NCBI RefSeq assembly: GCF_900115685.1
Contig: NZ_FOXJ01000009.1
Coordinates: forward strand, 149,694-213,693
DNA: 64,000 nt
Direction of reading: 5' to 3'
Source of the DNA: Variovorax sp. 770b2
GTDB lineage: Bacteria > Pseudomonadota > Gammaproteobacteria > Burkholderiales > Burkholderiaceae_C
Both the position numbers and the translations under genes were made by a program. Each line of letters opens with the position of its first letter. Position 1 is the stretch's first letter. Shown piece after piece: positions 18,194 to 26,137 of this stretch. A model generated the notes under the pieces. It searched no databases. It was not told the DNA's origin and was given only the letters and a program-made list of their open reading frames with translations.

Positions 18194-18955
18194 TCAATAG
18201 GTCGCTCTGCCGCCGGACGCGTCGAACACACTGGCGGTGGTGAACGAGCACTCCTCGCTCGCCAGCCAACCGATGACCGTCGCGATTTCGTCGACGGAGC
18301 CGAAGCGGCCCATGGGGATCTTCGACAGCATGAAGTCGATGTGCTGCTGCGACATCTGGTCGAAGATCGCGGTATGCACCGCCGCGGGCGTCACGGCGTT
18401 GACCTTGATGTTCGATTTCGCGAGTTCCTTGCCGAGCGATTTCGTCAATCCGATCACTGCCGCCTTCGAGGCGCTGTAGGCCGACGCATTGGGATTGCCC
18501 TCTTTGCCGGCGACCGATGCGATGTTGACGATGCGTCCGTAGTTGCCGGCCTGCATGTACGGCACGATCGCACGATTGCAGTGAAACACGCCGTTCAGGT
18601 TGACGTCGATCACTTGGCGCCATTGGTCGACCGGGTACTCGGCCAACGGCACGTTCGGGCCTGTGATGCCGGCGCTGGCCACCAGTACGTCGATGCCGCC
18701 GCCGAGCAGCTGCGCCGAAGTCCTGGCCGCAGCCTCCACGTCGGCCCAGATTGCAACGTCCACTTTCACGCCCGAAGCCTTGGCACCCAGGTCCGCGACC
18801 GCCGCGTCCAGCGCCTGCTGGCCGAGGTCCCACAGGCTGACACTGCCCCCTTCGGCGACGAAGCGGCGCGCAAAGGTCAGGCCGATGCCGGCTGCGCCGC
18901 CGGTGATGACGGCGCGGCGGCCGGCAAAGCGATTGGCATGCAATACGGCAGTCAT
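18194..18955 (-). CDS. SDR family oxidoreductase, probable 2-keto-3-deoxy-L-rhamnonate/fuconate 4-dehydrogenase
   Basis: 253 residues from the ATG at 18955, which overlaps the FAH-gene stop (ATGA). TGGAAGIG cofactor motif, ASAGITG, NIASVAG with the catalytic Ser, YSASK active site. The ending CSFTTASVFDASGGRATY closely resembles the C-termini of 2-keto-3-deoxy-L-fuconate/rhamnonate 4-dehydrogenases. It would oxidise the dehydratase product at C4, making a 2,4-diketo acid for the FAH-family hydrolase encoded just upstream in the same transcript. Confidence 0.88.
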   Translation of the reverse strand: MTAVLHANRFAGRRAVITGGAAGIGLTFARRFVAEGGSVSLWDLGQQALDAAVADLGAKASGVKVDVAIWADVEAAARTSAQLLGGGIDVLVASAGITGPNVPLAEYPVDQWRQVIDVNLNGVFHCNRAIVPYMQAGNYGRIVNIASVAGKEGNPNASAYSASKAAVIGLTKSLGKELAKSNIKVNAVTPAAVHTAIFDQMSQQHIDFMLSKIPMGRFGSVDEIATVIGWLASEECSFTTASVFDASGGRATY

Positions 18956-19809
18956 TGGCCTTCCTTCCATGCAACGACGCGTTGCTCTTGCCGACCGAGC
19001 TTGTCGATACCGAGGGCGACGGTGTCGCCCGCCTTCAGGAAGATCGGCTCCGGCTTGATCCCGAGACCCACGCCGGGCGGCGTGCCGGTGGTGACGACAT
19101 CGCCCGGCATCAGCGTCATGAATTCACTGAGGTAGCTCAGGATCGCGGCGCAGTCGAACACCATCGTGTTGGTGTTGCCGGTCTGCCGGCGCTGGCCGTT
19201 GACGTCGAGCCACATGCCAAGTTCGCCGGCATCGGGCAACTCGTCGCGGGTCACCAGCCAGGGACCGATCGGCCCGAACGTGTCGCAGCCCTTGCCTTTG
19301 TCCCAGGTGCCGCCGCGCTCGATCTGGAACGCACGCTCCGACACGTCGTTGACGAGCACGAAGCCGGCGATGTGCTCGAGCGCCCGTTCCCTGGAGACGT
19401 AGCTCGCGCGCTGACCGACCACAAAGCCCAGTTCAACCTCCCAATCGGTCTTTTGCGAACCGCGCGGGATGACCACGTCATCGTTCGGTCCGACGATGCA
19501 GGAGATCGCCTTGGTGAACACCACGGGCTCCGCAGGGAGCGGAAGGTTCGACTCCGCCGCATGATCTGCATAGTTCAGGCCGATGGCAATGAACTTGCCG
19601 ATGCCTGCGACCGGCACGCCCAGGCGCGGGTTGCCGCCGACGCTCGGAAGGCTTTGCGGGTCGATCGCCGCGAGCCGCGCCAGGCTGGAAGGCGAAAGTA
19701 CATCGCCGGCAATGTCGGCGACGAAGGCCGACAGATCTCTCAAACCGCCATCGCCATCCAGAAGGCCTGGCCGTTCCTGGCCGACTGGCCCATACCGCAA
19801 CAACTTCAT
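18952..19809 (-). CDS. fumarylacetoacetate hydrolase family protein, probable 2,4-diketo-3-deoxy-acid hydrolase
   Basis: 285 residues from MKLLRYGPVG at 19809 (GGAGA upstream). It has the FAH C-terminal fold: IGLNYADHAAESN, the acidic metal-binding set in TDWEVELGFVVG (two Glu) and VNDVSERAFQ (Asp), then KGCDTFGPIGPWLV and TTGTPPGVGLG. In the non-phosphorylated L-rhamnose/L-fucose routes this family splits the 2,4-diketo acid into pyruvate and lactate. First gene of the operon, facing the divergent LysR gene 83 bases away. Confidence 0.9.
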   Translation of the reverse strand: MKLLRYGPVGQERPGLLDGDGGLRDLSAFVADIAGDVLSPSSLARLAAIDPQSLPSVGGNPRLGVPVAGIGKFIAIGLNYADHAAESNLPLPAEPVVFTKAISCIVGPNDDVVIPRGSQKTDWEVELGFVVGQRASYVSRERALEHIAGFVLVNDVSERAFQIERGGTWDKGKGCDTFGPIGPWLVTRDELPDAGELGMWLDVNGQRRQTGNTNTMVFDCAAILSYLSEFMTLMPGDVVTTGTPPGVGLGIKPEPIFLKAGDTVALGIDKLGRQEQRVVAWKEGQ

Positions 19810-19858
19810 GATGTCTCCGTTCAACTTGGTGTGGACTGTAAGGAGCAGCGACATTACA

Positions 19859-19898
19859 TTCCAATCAATTATTTCCAGTTCTACTTTCCAAAATGGAA
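19859..19898. promoter_or_regulatory. phased TTCCA repeats before the LysR gene
   Basis: TTCCA occurs at 19859-19863, 19873-19877 and 19886-19890, 14 and 13 bases apart. The last one forms an inverted repeat with TGGAA at 19894-19898 that spans the LysR start codon. Repeats of this spacing in an 83-base divergent promoter are consistent with LysR regulator binding and autoregulation; no protein data support it. Confidence 0.35.
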
Positions 19899-20864
19899 TA
19901 TCAAGTCGACGGCATAGGCGCCGCACCAAGGCTGATCAATCGCCTGCGCCTGAAGCACTGGGCCCTGCTGGCCGCTCTCGCCGACAGTCCCACCCTGGGG
20001 CAGGCAGCGATCGCGATCAACGTGACTCAGCCTTCCGCGACAAAGATGCTTTCGGACATCGAGCAGGCCTTCCTGTTTCCGCTGTTCGAACGCCACCCGC
20101 GCGGCATGCGTCCGACCTCGCTGGGCGAAGAAGTCGTTGCGTACGCGCTCCAGTCGCAGGCCGGGTTGTCGCGCTTTCTTGAGGGACTGGAGGTCAAGCG
20201 ACGCGGGGGGCATGGCCAACTGGTGATTGGCGCGATCATGGGCGCGGCACCGGACGTGGTGGCACGCGCGGTTGCGGCCATCAAGCGCGAACGCCCCTTG
20301 TTGACTGTGCGCATCCTGGGCGAAACCAGCGACCAGCTCGGTCTGATGCTTGAACGACACGACATTGAGCTGGCCGTCGGGCGCTTTTCGATGCAGCAAT
20401 CGCACAGTGCGCTGTCCTTTGCACCGTTATCCAACGAGGAAATGAGGATAGTCGTGCGCAGCGGTCATCCGCTGCTGCGGCGACGCGCGCTGACGTTGGC
20501 GTCACTGATGGATTGGCCATGGATTCTTCAGCCTTCGGCGACACCGGCACGCCAGTTGCTCGAAGAAGAATTCGCGAAGGCAGGAGTCGGCACCCCGGCC
20601 AATCTCGTCGAATGCGCATCCATCTTTGCCACGCTACAGCTGTTGCAAACCAGTGATGCGGTCTGCGCCCTATCGGAATCAGTCGTGCGCGACCACGTGA
20701 AGGCGAAGTTGCTAAAGACATTGCCTGTTCCGGTCGGCAGAGATCTGAAGGGCTTCGGCGTACTGACCCACTTGGCGACCCCATTGTCGGAAACGGCATC
20801 CGCATTTATTTCCCAGCTGCATCGATTCGCCCGCTCTCAGCGCGGCTCCTCCGGCATTGGCTAA
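19893..20864 (+). CDS. LysR family transcriptional regulator of the sugar-acid operon
   Basis: 323 residues. The winged helix is at residues ~15-75 (LRLKHWALLAALADSPTLGQAAIAINVTQPSATKMLSDIEQ, then LFERHPRGMRPTSLGEEV). The LysR effector domain covers the rest (GHGQLVIGAIMGAAPDVV; LMLERHDIELAVGRF). The GalR/CbhR-like short spacing and divergent position make it the likely activator of the FAH-to-dehydratase operon. The stop lies in a gene-poor stretch leading into the plasmid-like block. Confidence 0.9.
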   Translation: MEYQVDGIGAAPRLINRLRLKHWALLAALADSPTLGQAAIAINVTQPSATKMLSDIEQAFLFPLFERHPRGMRPTSLGEEVVAYALQSQAGLSRFLEGLEVKRRGGHGQLVIGAIMGAAPDVVARAVAAIKRERPLLTVRILGETSDQLGLMLERHDIELAVGRFSMQQSHSALSFAPLSNEEMRIVVRSGHPLLRRRALTLASLMDWPWILQPSATPARQLLEEEFAKAGVGTPANLVECASIFATLQLLQTSDAVCALSESVVRDHVKAKLLKTLPVPVGRDLKGFGVLTHLATPLSETASAFISQLHRFARSQRGSSGIG

Positions 20865-21211
20865 CTTCGATCCGCAATCAAATCTCAGGTCGGCCGTCTT
20901 TCGGTCAACCGACATGCGGATCATCTACTGGCTTGACGTGACGAGCCGATCCACTAGTTGACTTCCGTTCCGCACCAGGCCTGCATCGTTTCCATTTAGA
21001 GTCCTTGCAACGTCGGAGGTGAGCTTCGGATGGCTGCCTATGGCCGCACGCAGGCGGTCATTGCCTATTCATCGCGGAGTTCGAGCATGCGGTCTTCGAC
21101 GCAATCTGCAAGTGTCTCCAATGGTTCAACCTCGCCGGCTGTCGCGGTGTCCACACGGAGTCGTCCAGCCGCGCAACCCGTCCATATCGACTCCTTCTTC
21201 AAACGAGTCGA
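20865..21211. other. 347-base gap without a supported gene
   Basis: Short frames here lack start signals and motifs. The gap separates the sugar-acid regulon from the plasmid/toxin-like block and is a candidate rearrangement border. Confidence 0.4.
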
Positions 21212-21856
21212 TCAACGCGAAAATTTCAGCCCGGCGATGCCGCATCGACTCATGACGCCGACCAAGGATCGCGATGTCGCCGGGACTTGGCCGGTCTTCT
21301 TGTACGAAGCGTAATCCTTGATCGTTTGAGAGGAGAACGCCTCGGCGGTGTCTTCGGTGATCTCATCGATCGACGGCTGAGTGCATTCGCAGAGTTTCGC
21401 GACGGCCGAACTGTCCGCGGTTGCTCCCCGCCCGTCATCGCCCCACTCCCTCACGATGAGCGGGCAGTTGGCCGGATAGCTGGCTTTAAGCCTGGGAACG
21501 GTGCACTGCGTGCTGGAGCGCTCCAAGAGTGCGGCCAACTCCTGTTCGCTTCCCTGACCGAGTAATTCGGGGGACATTTTTTTGACGGCCGTCTCGGCGA
21601 AACAGGCGCAATGCGCCGACCGGTCCGAGGTGCCATCCAACCACTGCACGATGGCAGGCATGGCCACTCCTGACTGCTGCCAGAACGTGGACATGAGTTG
21701 ATGCGGTGCCCGACAGCTTGTTTCGAGTCTTGCACGTAGCTCTTCCAACGATTCACGCTCTGCCGGTGTGAATTCTTGAGCCGCCGCTCCGGTTGCCAGG
21801 AAGACCGCCATGATGGTCGCGAGTACTCGGCGCCCGCGAGCGCTTCTTGGGTTCAT
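21212..21856 (-). CDS. secreted Cys-containing hypothetical protein
   Basis: About 214 residues from MNPRSARGRRVLATIMAVFLATGAAAQ (21856), a good Sec signal peptide with cleavage after GAAAQ or AAA. The frame is open to 21997. The mature protein has at least seven Cys (SCRAPH, HCACF, QCTV, NCPL, LCECT, RCGI), some spaced as in disulfide-stabilised periplasmic proteins. No family recognised. It lies downstream of the DUF695 and SUFU genes on the same strand and may belong to one operon with them. Confidence 0.65.
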   Translation of the reverse strand: MNPRSARGRRVLATIMAVFLATGAAAQEFTPAERESLEELRARLETSCRAPHQLMSTFWQQSGVAMPAIVQWLDGTSDRSAHCACFAETAVKKMSPELLGQGSEQELAALLERSSTQCTVPRLKASYPANCPLIVREWGDDGRGATADSSAVAKLCECTQPSIDEITEDTAEAFSSQTIKDYASYKKTGQVPATSRSLVGVMSRCGIAGLKFSR

Positions 21857-21954
21857 TGGAGAACGGTTTCGGTAATAGGTCATGGAGGAAACGCAAGCAT
21901 TGCCTGCACGAAGACTTGCGCCGGAGCTTGCATCTTGGCGGCGGCTGCCAATGC

Positions 21955-22431
21955 TCAGTCCCTCACCGACGCCTTGAATGCCTCGTAGGTTTTCCACTCA
22001 GGGTCTCGCTCCGAGCGCACCTCGAGTGGAAGGCCGGGCATCTTCTGCAAGGTCACTTTCAGGCGATCGACAAATTCCTGCCTGGACTGCACGTAGTAGA
22101 TCCACTGTCTCACGTTGTTCCCTGTCGAGACGATCACTGGGGTCACTGAACTGCCAGTTCCATCTGCTGTCTCCAAAGCATCCTCCATCGCGTCCATATG
22201 CTCCCGCTCGGCGATTGCGGGCATGCCTCGATTCCCTTGGTATTTCCAGACGATGGTGAATCGTTCCGGTTGGGTCGCCTTGTCAAAACCGGGAGCGAAT
22301 TCCTTGAGGAAGCGATACACGATGACGCGATCGCCCTCGCGGCTCTTTGCAGTCGCCGTTGCCCAGATTTGGGCCGACGAAGCCAAAGACATCACGAGCG
22401 CTGCGGCCCCAATAAAGAGTCGATGTTTCAT
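21955..22431 (-). CDS. DUF695-like secreted protein
   Basis: 158 residues from the ATG at 22431 (MKHRLFIGAAALVMSLASSAQIWA), a Sec signal peptide. The mature part (VIVYRFLKEFAPGF; RFTIVWKYQGNRGMP; DALETADGTGSS; RQWIYYVQSRQEF; and terminal SERDPEWKTYEAF) matches the DUF695 pattern, small proteins of unknown function often found among toxin-immunity genes. Its 5' end overlaps the 3' extension of the SUFU frame by about 150 bases, which suggests the SUFU stop has been displaced. Confidence 0.75.
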   Translation of the reverse strand: MKHRLFIGAAALVMSLASSAQIWATATAKSREGDRVIVYRFLKEFAPGFDKATQPERFTIVWKYQGNRGMPAIAEREHMDAMEDALETADGTGSSVTPVIVSTGNNVRQWIYYVQSRQEFVDRLKVTLQKMPGLPLEVRSERDPEWKTYEAFKASVRD

Positions 22432-23065
22432 GGATTGCAAAGAAGCAGTGGTTGCCTGGTCTTGGCTGTGCGGTACGGCAATTTCTTTCCCTATGCGAAG
22501 CGGTCCCGGCGAGCTCAGGCCAAGCGCGCACGCTTGACGTCATGGGGTCCCAATCGGAAAGATGCCAGAACGCCTTGATGCCGACCTTCTCATAGAGAGC
22601 GAGCTCAGTGCTGTACAGGGGATAGACACCTGCGATGAAGCAATCGAACGAGTTCATCTTCACCAGCTTCTGGTCTCGGTCGAGATGCGGTGGGGCGAAG
22701 ATCAGAAACGCATCCATGCCGGACTCGTCGCTTATCTGTTCGCGGAAGTTGATCGTGTTTCCGTAACTGAACGTGCAGTCTCCTCTCAGCCGACTCGCCA
22801 GATAGCCGATGGAGAACGGCCATGCTGGATCGAGTGACTCCATCGAGATCATCAGCTCGGCACGTCCATGCTTCCAGTCCGCGTGGGTAGCTAGCGACAG
22901 CCCGAAGGTGAAGCCGGTGATGAAGCCTGGGCGCGGCCAGTTCTCATAGGTAAACACTGCGATGTCCGCCAACGACGGATCTCCGGAAGGAACCTGGCGA
23001 ATGACAGGCTCTCGTCCTTCTGTGATGTTGTCCAGGTGCGCCAGGTAGATCTCTGCGTCTGTCAT
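22283..23065 (-). CDS. suppressor-of-fused (SUFU) domain protein with abnormal C-terminal extension
   Basis: Frame of 260 codons starting at 23065 with GGAG six bases upstream. Residues ~1-175 form a SUFU-like domain: VFTYENWPRPGFITGFTFGLS, WKHGRAELMISMES, NTINFREQIS, MDAFLIFAPPHLD, FIAGVYPLYSTELALYEK and GIKAFWHLSDWDP. The remaining ~85 residues are Cys/Arg-rich, unlike the family, and run over the start of the DUF695 gene in another frame, so the natural end is probably near 22540 and was lost by an indel. Bacterial SUFU proteins commonly act as immunity proteins to polymorphic toxins; an RHS toxin gene lies 5 kb away. Confidence 0.7.
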   Translation of the reverse strand: MTDAEIYLAHLDNITEGREPVIRQVPSGDPSLADIAVFTYENWPRPGFITGFTFGLSLATHADWKHGRAELMISMESLDPAWPFSIGYLASRLRGDCTFSYGNTINFREQISDESGMDAFLIFAPPHLDRDQKLVKMNSFDCFIAGVYPLYSTELALYEKVGIKAFWHLSDWDPMTSSVRAWPELAGTASHRERNCRTAQPRPGNHCFFAIHETSTLYWGRSARDVFGFVGPNLGNGDCKEPRGRSRHRVSLPQGIRSRF

Positions 23066-24003
23066 CGAAGCTCCAATGTCCGCTCCCGGGCGACTGTAGT
23101 CGATGAGTTAACAGTCGCGAGGCTCGGGACGGGAGTCTCCCCTCCCCTCTTTTTTCGCTGCCACAGCGAGAGTGGATGCCATAGCGAGGCTTGCCGTTCG
23201 GTGGTCAATGCGCCATGACGGTCACTCCAAGATCCTGGTGATGTTGGCATTGGCTCCTGGGCCTGGATCTCCTCATCCCTGGCGGGTTCCGCAATGCGTT
23301 TGCCTTGCTGCGGGGTGCTGAGGTGCTGAGGTGCTGCAGGGATTCTTTCCAGGGCTGCACTGGTTTTTTTGTGTGTGGCGTCATGCGCGTCTCCGGCTTG
23401 GCCGGCCGCTGTGTCGTGCTGCGCATCGAGCCTGCGCTGCGCTTGTCTCGCCCTCTTCGACTTTGTCTCGGCTTCCGTCGCTGACGCCTTCGCACCTGCG
23501 GTGCTGCGCCCTTTCGGTTGCCTCCCGGGAGGCGGCTGGCGCCCTCTCCCGCCGCCCTGCGGTTGGCCCCCCACTGAATCCCCTCGACCAGCTGGTGCAG
23601 CTGCTCGAGCTGCGCGGCCGCGGTGCAGCCGCTGCGCGCTGCGCTTGCCTTCCTGATCAGGCGTGTCGTTGCACGCGGTGGCGCTCGCCGCGCGGCGGTG
23701 TGGTCCGCGATCGGCCGCCCCGTCCGGGCTCCCGCTCCCCTGACTCCTCTCGCTTCTTTCCGGTGACTTTGCTGCGCGCTGTCCCGAGACCGGCTGCGCC
23801 TGCAAGGGGGTGTTCATAACGCGGCCGCGTTACGAATTCTTCCTCCCTTGCTCTCCTGCCATCGCTTCGCTCCCGTTCACCGGGCGACAGGACTCAGGGG
23901 AACGGCGGCAGGGCTGAAAGGCAGGCCGATTGCGATCCACACCCTCATTGAGGGGCTTCTGGATCTTGGGGCCCGGCAGCTCTTCAACACTGAAAGGAAT
24001 TCA
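23066..24003. other. low-complexity leader region with one doubtful reading frame
   Basis: The plus strand is C/T-rich. The longest frame, 23062-23817 on the minus strand (251 codons), is Ala/Arg/Gln/Ser-rich without conserved motifs or a ribosome-binding site and overlaps a plus-strand frame of similar length. I do not call either a gene. A perfect 14-bp palindrome AACGCGGCCGCGTT lies at 23818-23831. The segment just before 24004 has the AAGGA site of the DUF932 gene. Confidence 0.4.
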
Positions 24004-24831
24004 ATGCTCGCATCTCGTTTTGGCCGTAACTCTTGTGCATACCGCAGCCCGTCGCCGTTGACGGACGAGCAACTGCGAAAGGTTGCTCCCTCCATCTTTG
24101 CCGAGGCCGCGCATCAGAGCCGGTCGGAGCGCTACACCTACATACCAACATCGAACGTGCTGGCCGGCCTGCGCGCGGAGGGGTTCCAGCCGTTCATGGT
24201 GTGTCAGACGCGGGTGCGGGATGAGAGCAAGCGCGAGTTCACGAAGCACATGCTCCGGCTTCGACATGCATCGCAGATCGAAGACGGCGAGGCGAACGAA
24301 GTGATCCTGCTGAATTCGCACGACGGGACCAGCTCCTATCAGATGCTTGCGGGGATGTTCCGGTTCGTCTGCAGCAACGGGCTGGTGTGTGGCGACATCG
24401 CGTCGGACGTTCGCGTGCGTCACAAGGGGCCAGTGGTCGATGGGGTGATCGAGGGTGCGTTCGAGGTGCTGGAAGGCTTTGAGCTGGTTCGTGAGCGTCG
24501 GGATGCGATGCGCGCGATTGAACTCAAGCCCGATGAGGCGCAGGTGTTTGCACGTGCGGCACTGGCCTTGAAGTACGAACCCGACACGACGAAGCCTGCC
24601 CCCGTGAGTGAAGACCAGGTTCTGGCGCCGCGTCGCCGCGAGGACCTGAAATCCGACTTGTGGAGCACTTTCAACGTCGCTCAGGAGAACCTGGTGCGCG
24701 GGGGTCTTGTCGGGCGGAGTGCGAGCGGCCAACGCCGCCGCACCCGTGAGGTGCAAGGCATCGATCAGGGGTTGAAGCTCAATCGCGCGCTCTGGCTGCT
24801 GGCCGAAGGCATGCGGGCGCTGAAGGCCTGA
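24004..24831 (+). CDS. DUF932 family plasmid/phage protein
   Basis: 275 residues from the ATG at 24004, preceded by AAGGA. Recognisable DUF932 features: SERYTYIPTSNVLAGLRAEGFQPF, KHMLRLRH, EVILLNSHDGTSSYQMLAGMFRFVCSNGLVCGD, and the C-terminal DLWSTFNVAQENLVRGGL with LNRALWLLAEGM. DUF932 proteins are typical of plasmids and integrative elements of Proteobacteria; a role in replication maintenance or defence has been suggested but is not established. With the methylase-like gene behind it, it forms a common plasmid backbone pair. Confidence 0.88.
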   Translation: MLASRFGRNSCAYRSPSPLTDEQLRKVAPSIFAEAAHQSRSERYTYIPTSNVLAGLRAEGFQPFMVCQTRVRDESKREFTKHMLRLRHASQIEDGEANEVILLNSHDGTSSYQMLAGMFRFVCSNGLVCGDIASDVRVRHKGPVVDGVIEGAFEVLEGFELVRERRDAMRAIELKPDEAQVFARAALALKYEPDTTKPAPVSEDQVLAPRRREDLKSDLWSTFNVAQENLVRGGLVGRSASGQRRRTREVQGIDQGLKLNRALWLLAEGMRALKA

Positions 24832-24838
24832 GGATGCC

Positions 24839-24865
24839 GCCCGCCGGTGCTTCGCCCCGGCGGGC
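24839..24865. terminator. GC-rich hairpin between the DUF932 and methylase-like genes
   Basis: GCCCGCCGG (24839-24847) and CCGGCGGGC (24857-24865) pair perfectly around a 9-base loop, starting eight bases after the DUF932 stop. There is no following T-run, so it is more likely an attenuator or transcript-stabilising stem than a full intrinsic terminator. Confidence 0.45.
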
Positions 24866-24883
24866 ATCAGCACCGCATTTCAG

Positions 24884-25717
24884 ATGAAAAAACGCATGGC
24901 CAGGACGCCACAGGCAGGCGCGGATGCGCGCAAGAAGGAATTGATTTCGCTGCTTCGCGACAACGCGCGGCCCCATCGCTTGCACGAGGTCTTCAGTGAT
25001 TTCGTGGAGCTCAGTGCGCTCACGATAAGCAACGCGGTCGACCGAATCCAGTACGAGCCGCGAGAGGCTCGCTATCTGCAGATCGTGCAGCGCTATGAGC
25101 GCGAGGAAGTCGAGCGGTTCCCGCGCATGTTCGCCGCGCTGGTCGAATGGATGGAGGAAGGCTTTGCCGACAACCTCGGGGATCTCTTCATGTTCCTCGA
25201 CATGGGTGACCGCTGGAAAGGACAGTTCTTCACGCCGTTTTCGATCGCCGCGTTGATGGCCCGGCTTTCACTTGGCGAAGTGCGGGCTCAGATCGAACGG
25301 GATGGGTTCGTCTCGATCAATGAGCCGGCCTGTGGGGCAGGGGGGATGCTCGTCGCCTGTGCTGAAACGCTGCACGAACAGGGCATCAACTTCCAGCAAG
25401 CGATGCACGCCACCGCTATAGACATCGACGCGACAGCGGTGCACATGACCTATCTGCAACTGTCGTTGCGGCATGTGCCGGCGATCGTGATTCACGGCAA
25501 CGCGCTTGCGATGGAAGAGCGGGCGCACTGGGTTACGCCGGCGCACGTGCTGGGCGACTGGGACAGAAGACTGAGACAACGTGACGCAGCGCACGAAATG
25601 GCGACGCCGCCTTTTATGCCTCCGCGACTATCGGTTGAAGATGCACCGGTTGCTGCTTTGGACAGTGTGGCGCGGCAGATCGTTGCGCTGCGCGCCGAGC
25701 AGCTTGGATTGTTTTAA
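24884..25717 (+). CDS. N-6 DNA methylase-like protein lacking the catalytic NPP(F/Y) motif
   Basis: 277 residues. Residues ~100-205 are Rossmann methylase-like: GDRWKGQFFTPFSIAALMARL (type I HsdM-like FTP segment), INEPACGAGGM (SAM motif I), and ATAIDIDATAVHMTYLQLSL. Where motif IV (NPPF/NPPY) should be, the chain reads IVIHGNALAMEERAHWVTPAHVLGDWDRRL with no NPP. It may bind SAM or DNA without methylating, or belong to a family whose catalysis is unproven. Plasmid-backbone context with DUF932 and Rep. Confidence 0.8.
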   Translation: MKKRMARTPQAGADARKKELISLLRDNARPHRLHEVFSDFVELSALTISNAVDRIQYEPREARYLQIVQRYEREEVERFPRMFAALVEWMEEGFADNLGDLFMFLDMGDRWKGQFFTPFSIAALMARLSLGEVRAQIERDGFVSINEPACGAGGMLVACAETLHEQGINFQQAMHATAIDIDATAVHMTYLQLSLRHVPAIVIHGNALAMEERAHWVTPAHVLGDWDRRLRQRDAAHEMATPPFMPPRLSVEDAPVAALDSVARQIVALRAEQLGLF

Positions 25718-25770
25718 GGCGATGCAACATCCTGGCCTGCTGATCCACAGCCAGGACTTGCTGGACCTCA

Positions 25771-25926
25771 ATGAGGAATGAAGAAATGCTCCCGGTCTTG
25801 ATACTCATAGGCATCATTGTTGTGCTCTTTATCGTCGTCAATCTTTCGGCGGGCTCGGACGAGTACAAGGCGCGCAGGTACTTGGCTGACAAGTACGACG
25901 AGGAGAGGCGCTCGCGCGGCCGATGA
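25771..25926 (+). CDS. small single-span membrane protein, 51 residues
   Basis: ATG at 25771 (MRNEEMLPVLILIGIIVVLFIVVNL), stop at 25924-25926; a second ATG at 25786 has GAGG nine bases upstream and may be the real start. One strong transmembrane helix (residues ~7-25) is followed by a short charged cytoplasmic tail (SDEYKARRYLADKYDEERRSRGR). Codon use matches its neighbours and the hydrophobic/charged layout is protein-like. It follows the methylase-like gene by 53 bases. Function unknown. Confidence 0.55.
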   Translation: MRNEEMLPVLILIGIIVVLFIVVNLSAGSDEYKARRYLADKYDEERRSRGR

Positions 25927-26137
25927 GCGCGTCAGCAAACCGCAACTTCGGGATCTCTGCCGTCAGGTAGCGGACCTCTGACGCGTCGGTGTGTCGTGAA
26001 CGCCTCAGATGCGCGAGGCTCTTTCGCTTCTGCCGTTGCACAGAGCGGACGTTACCGCTCGCGTTTCAGCAGGTATCGCCGAAGCGGCTCTGGAGAGATC
26101 GCTGCAGCAAAACAGGTCTATTCGGACGGATGCCGGG

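Noticed and set aside
23062..23817. 251-codon Ala/Arg/Gln-rich minus-strand frame before DUF932
   Set aside because: Low complexity, no start signal, and an equally long opposite-strand frame; not enough to call a gene.
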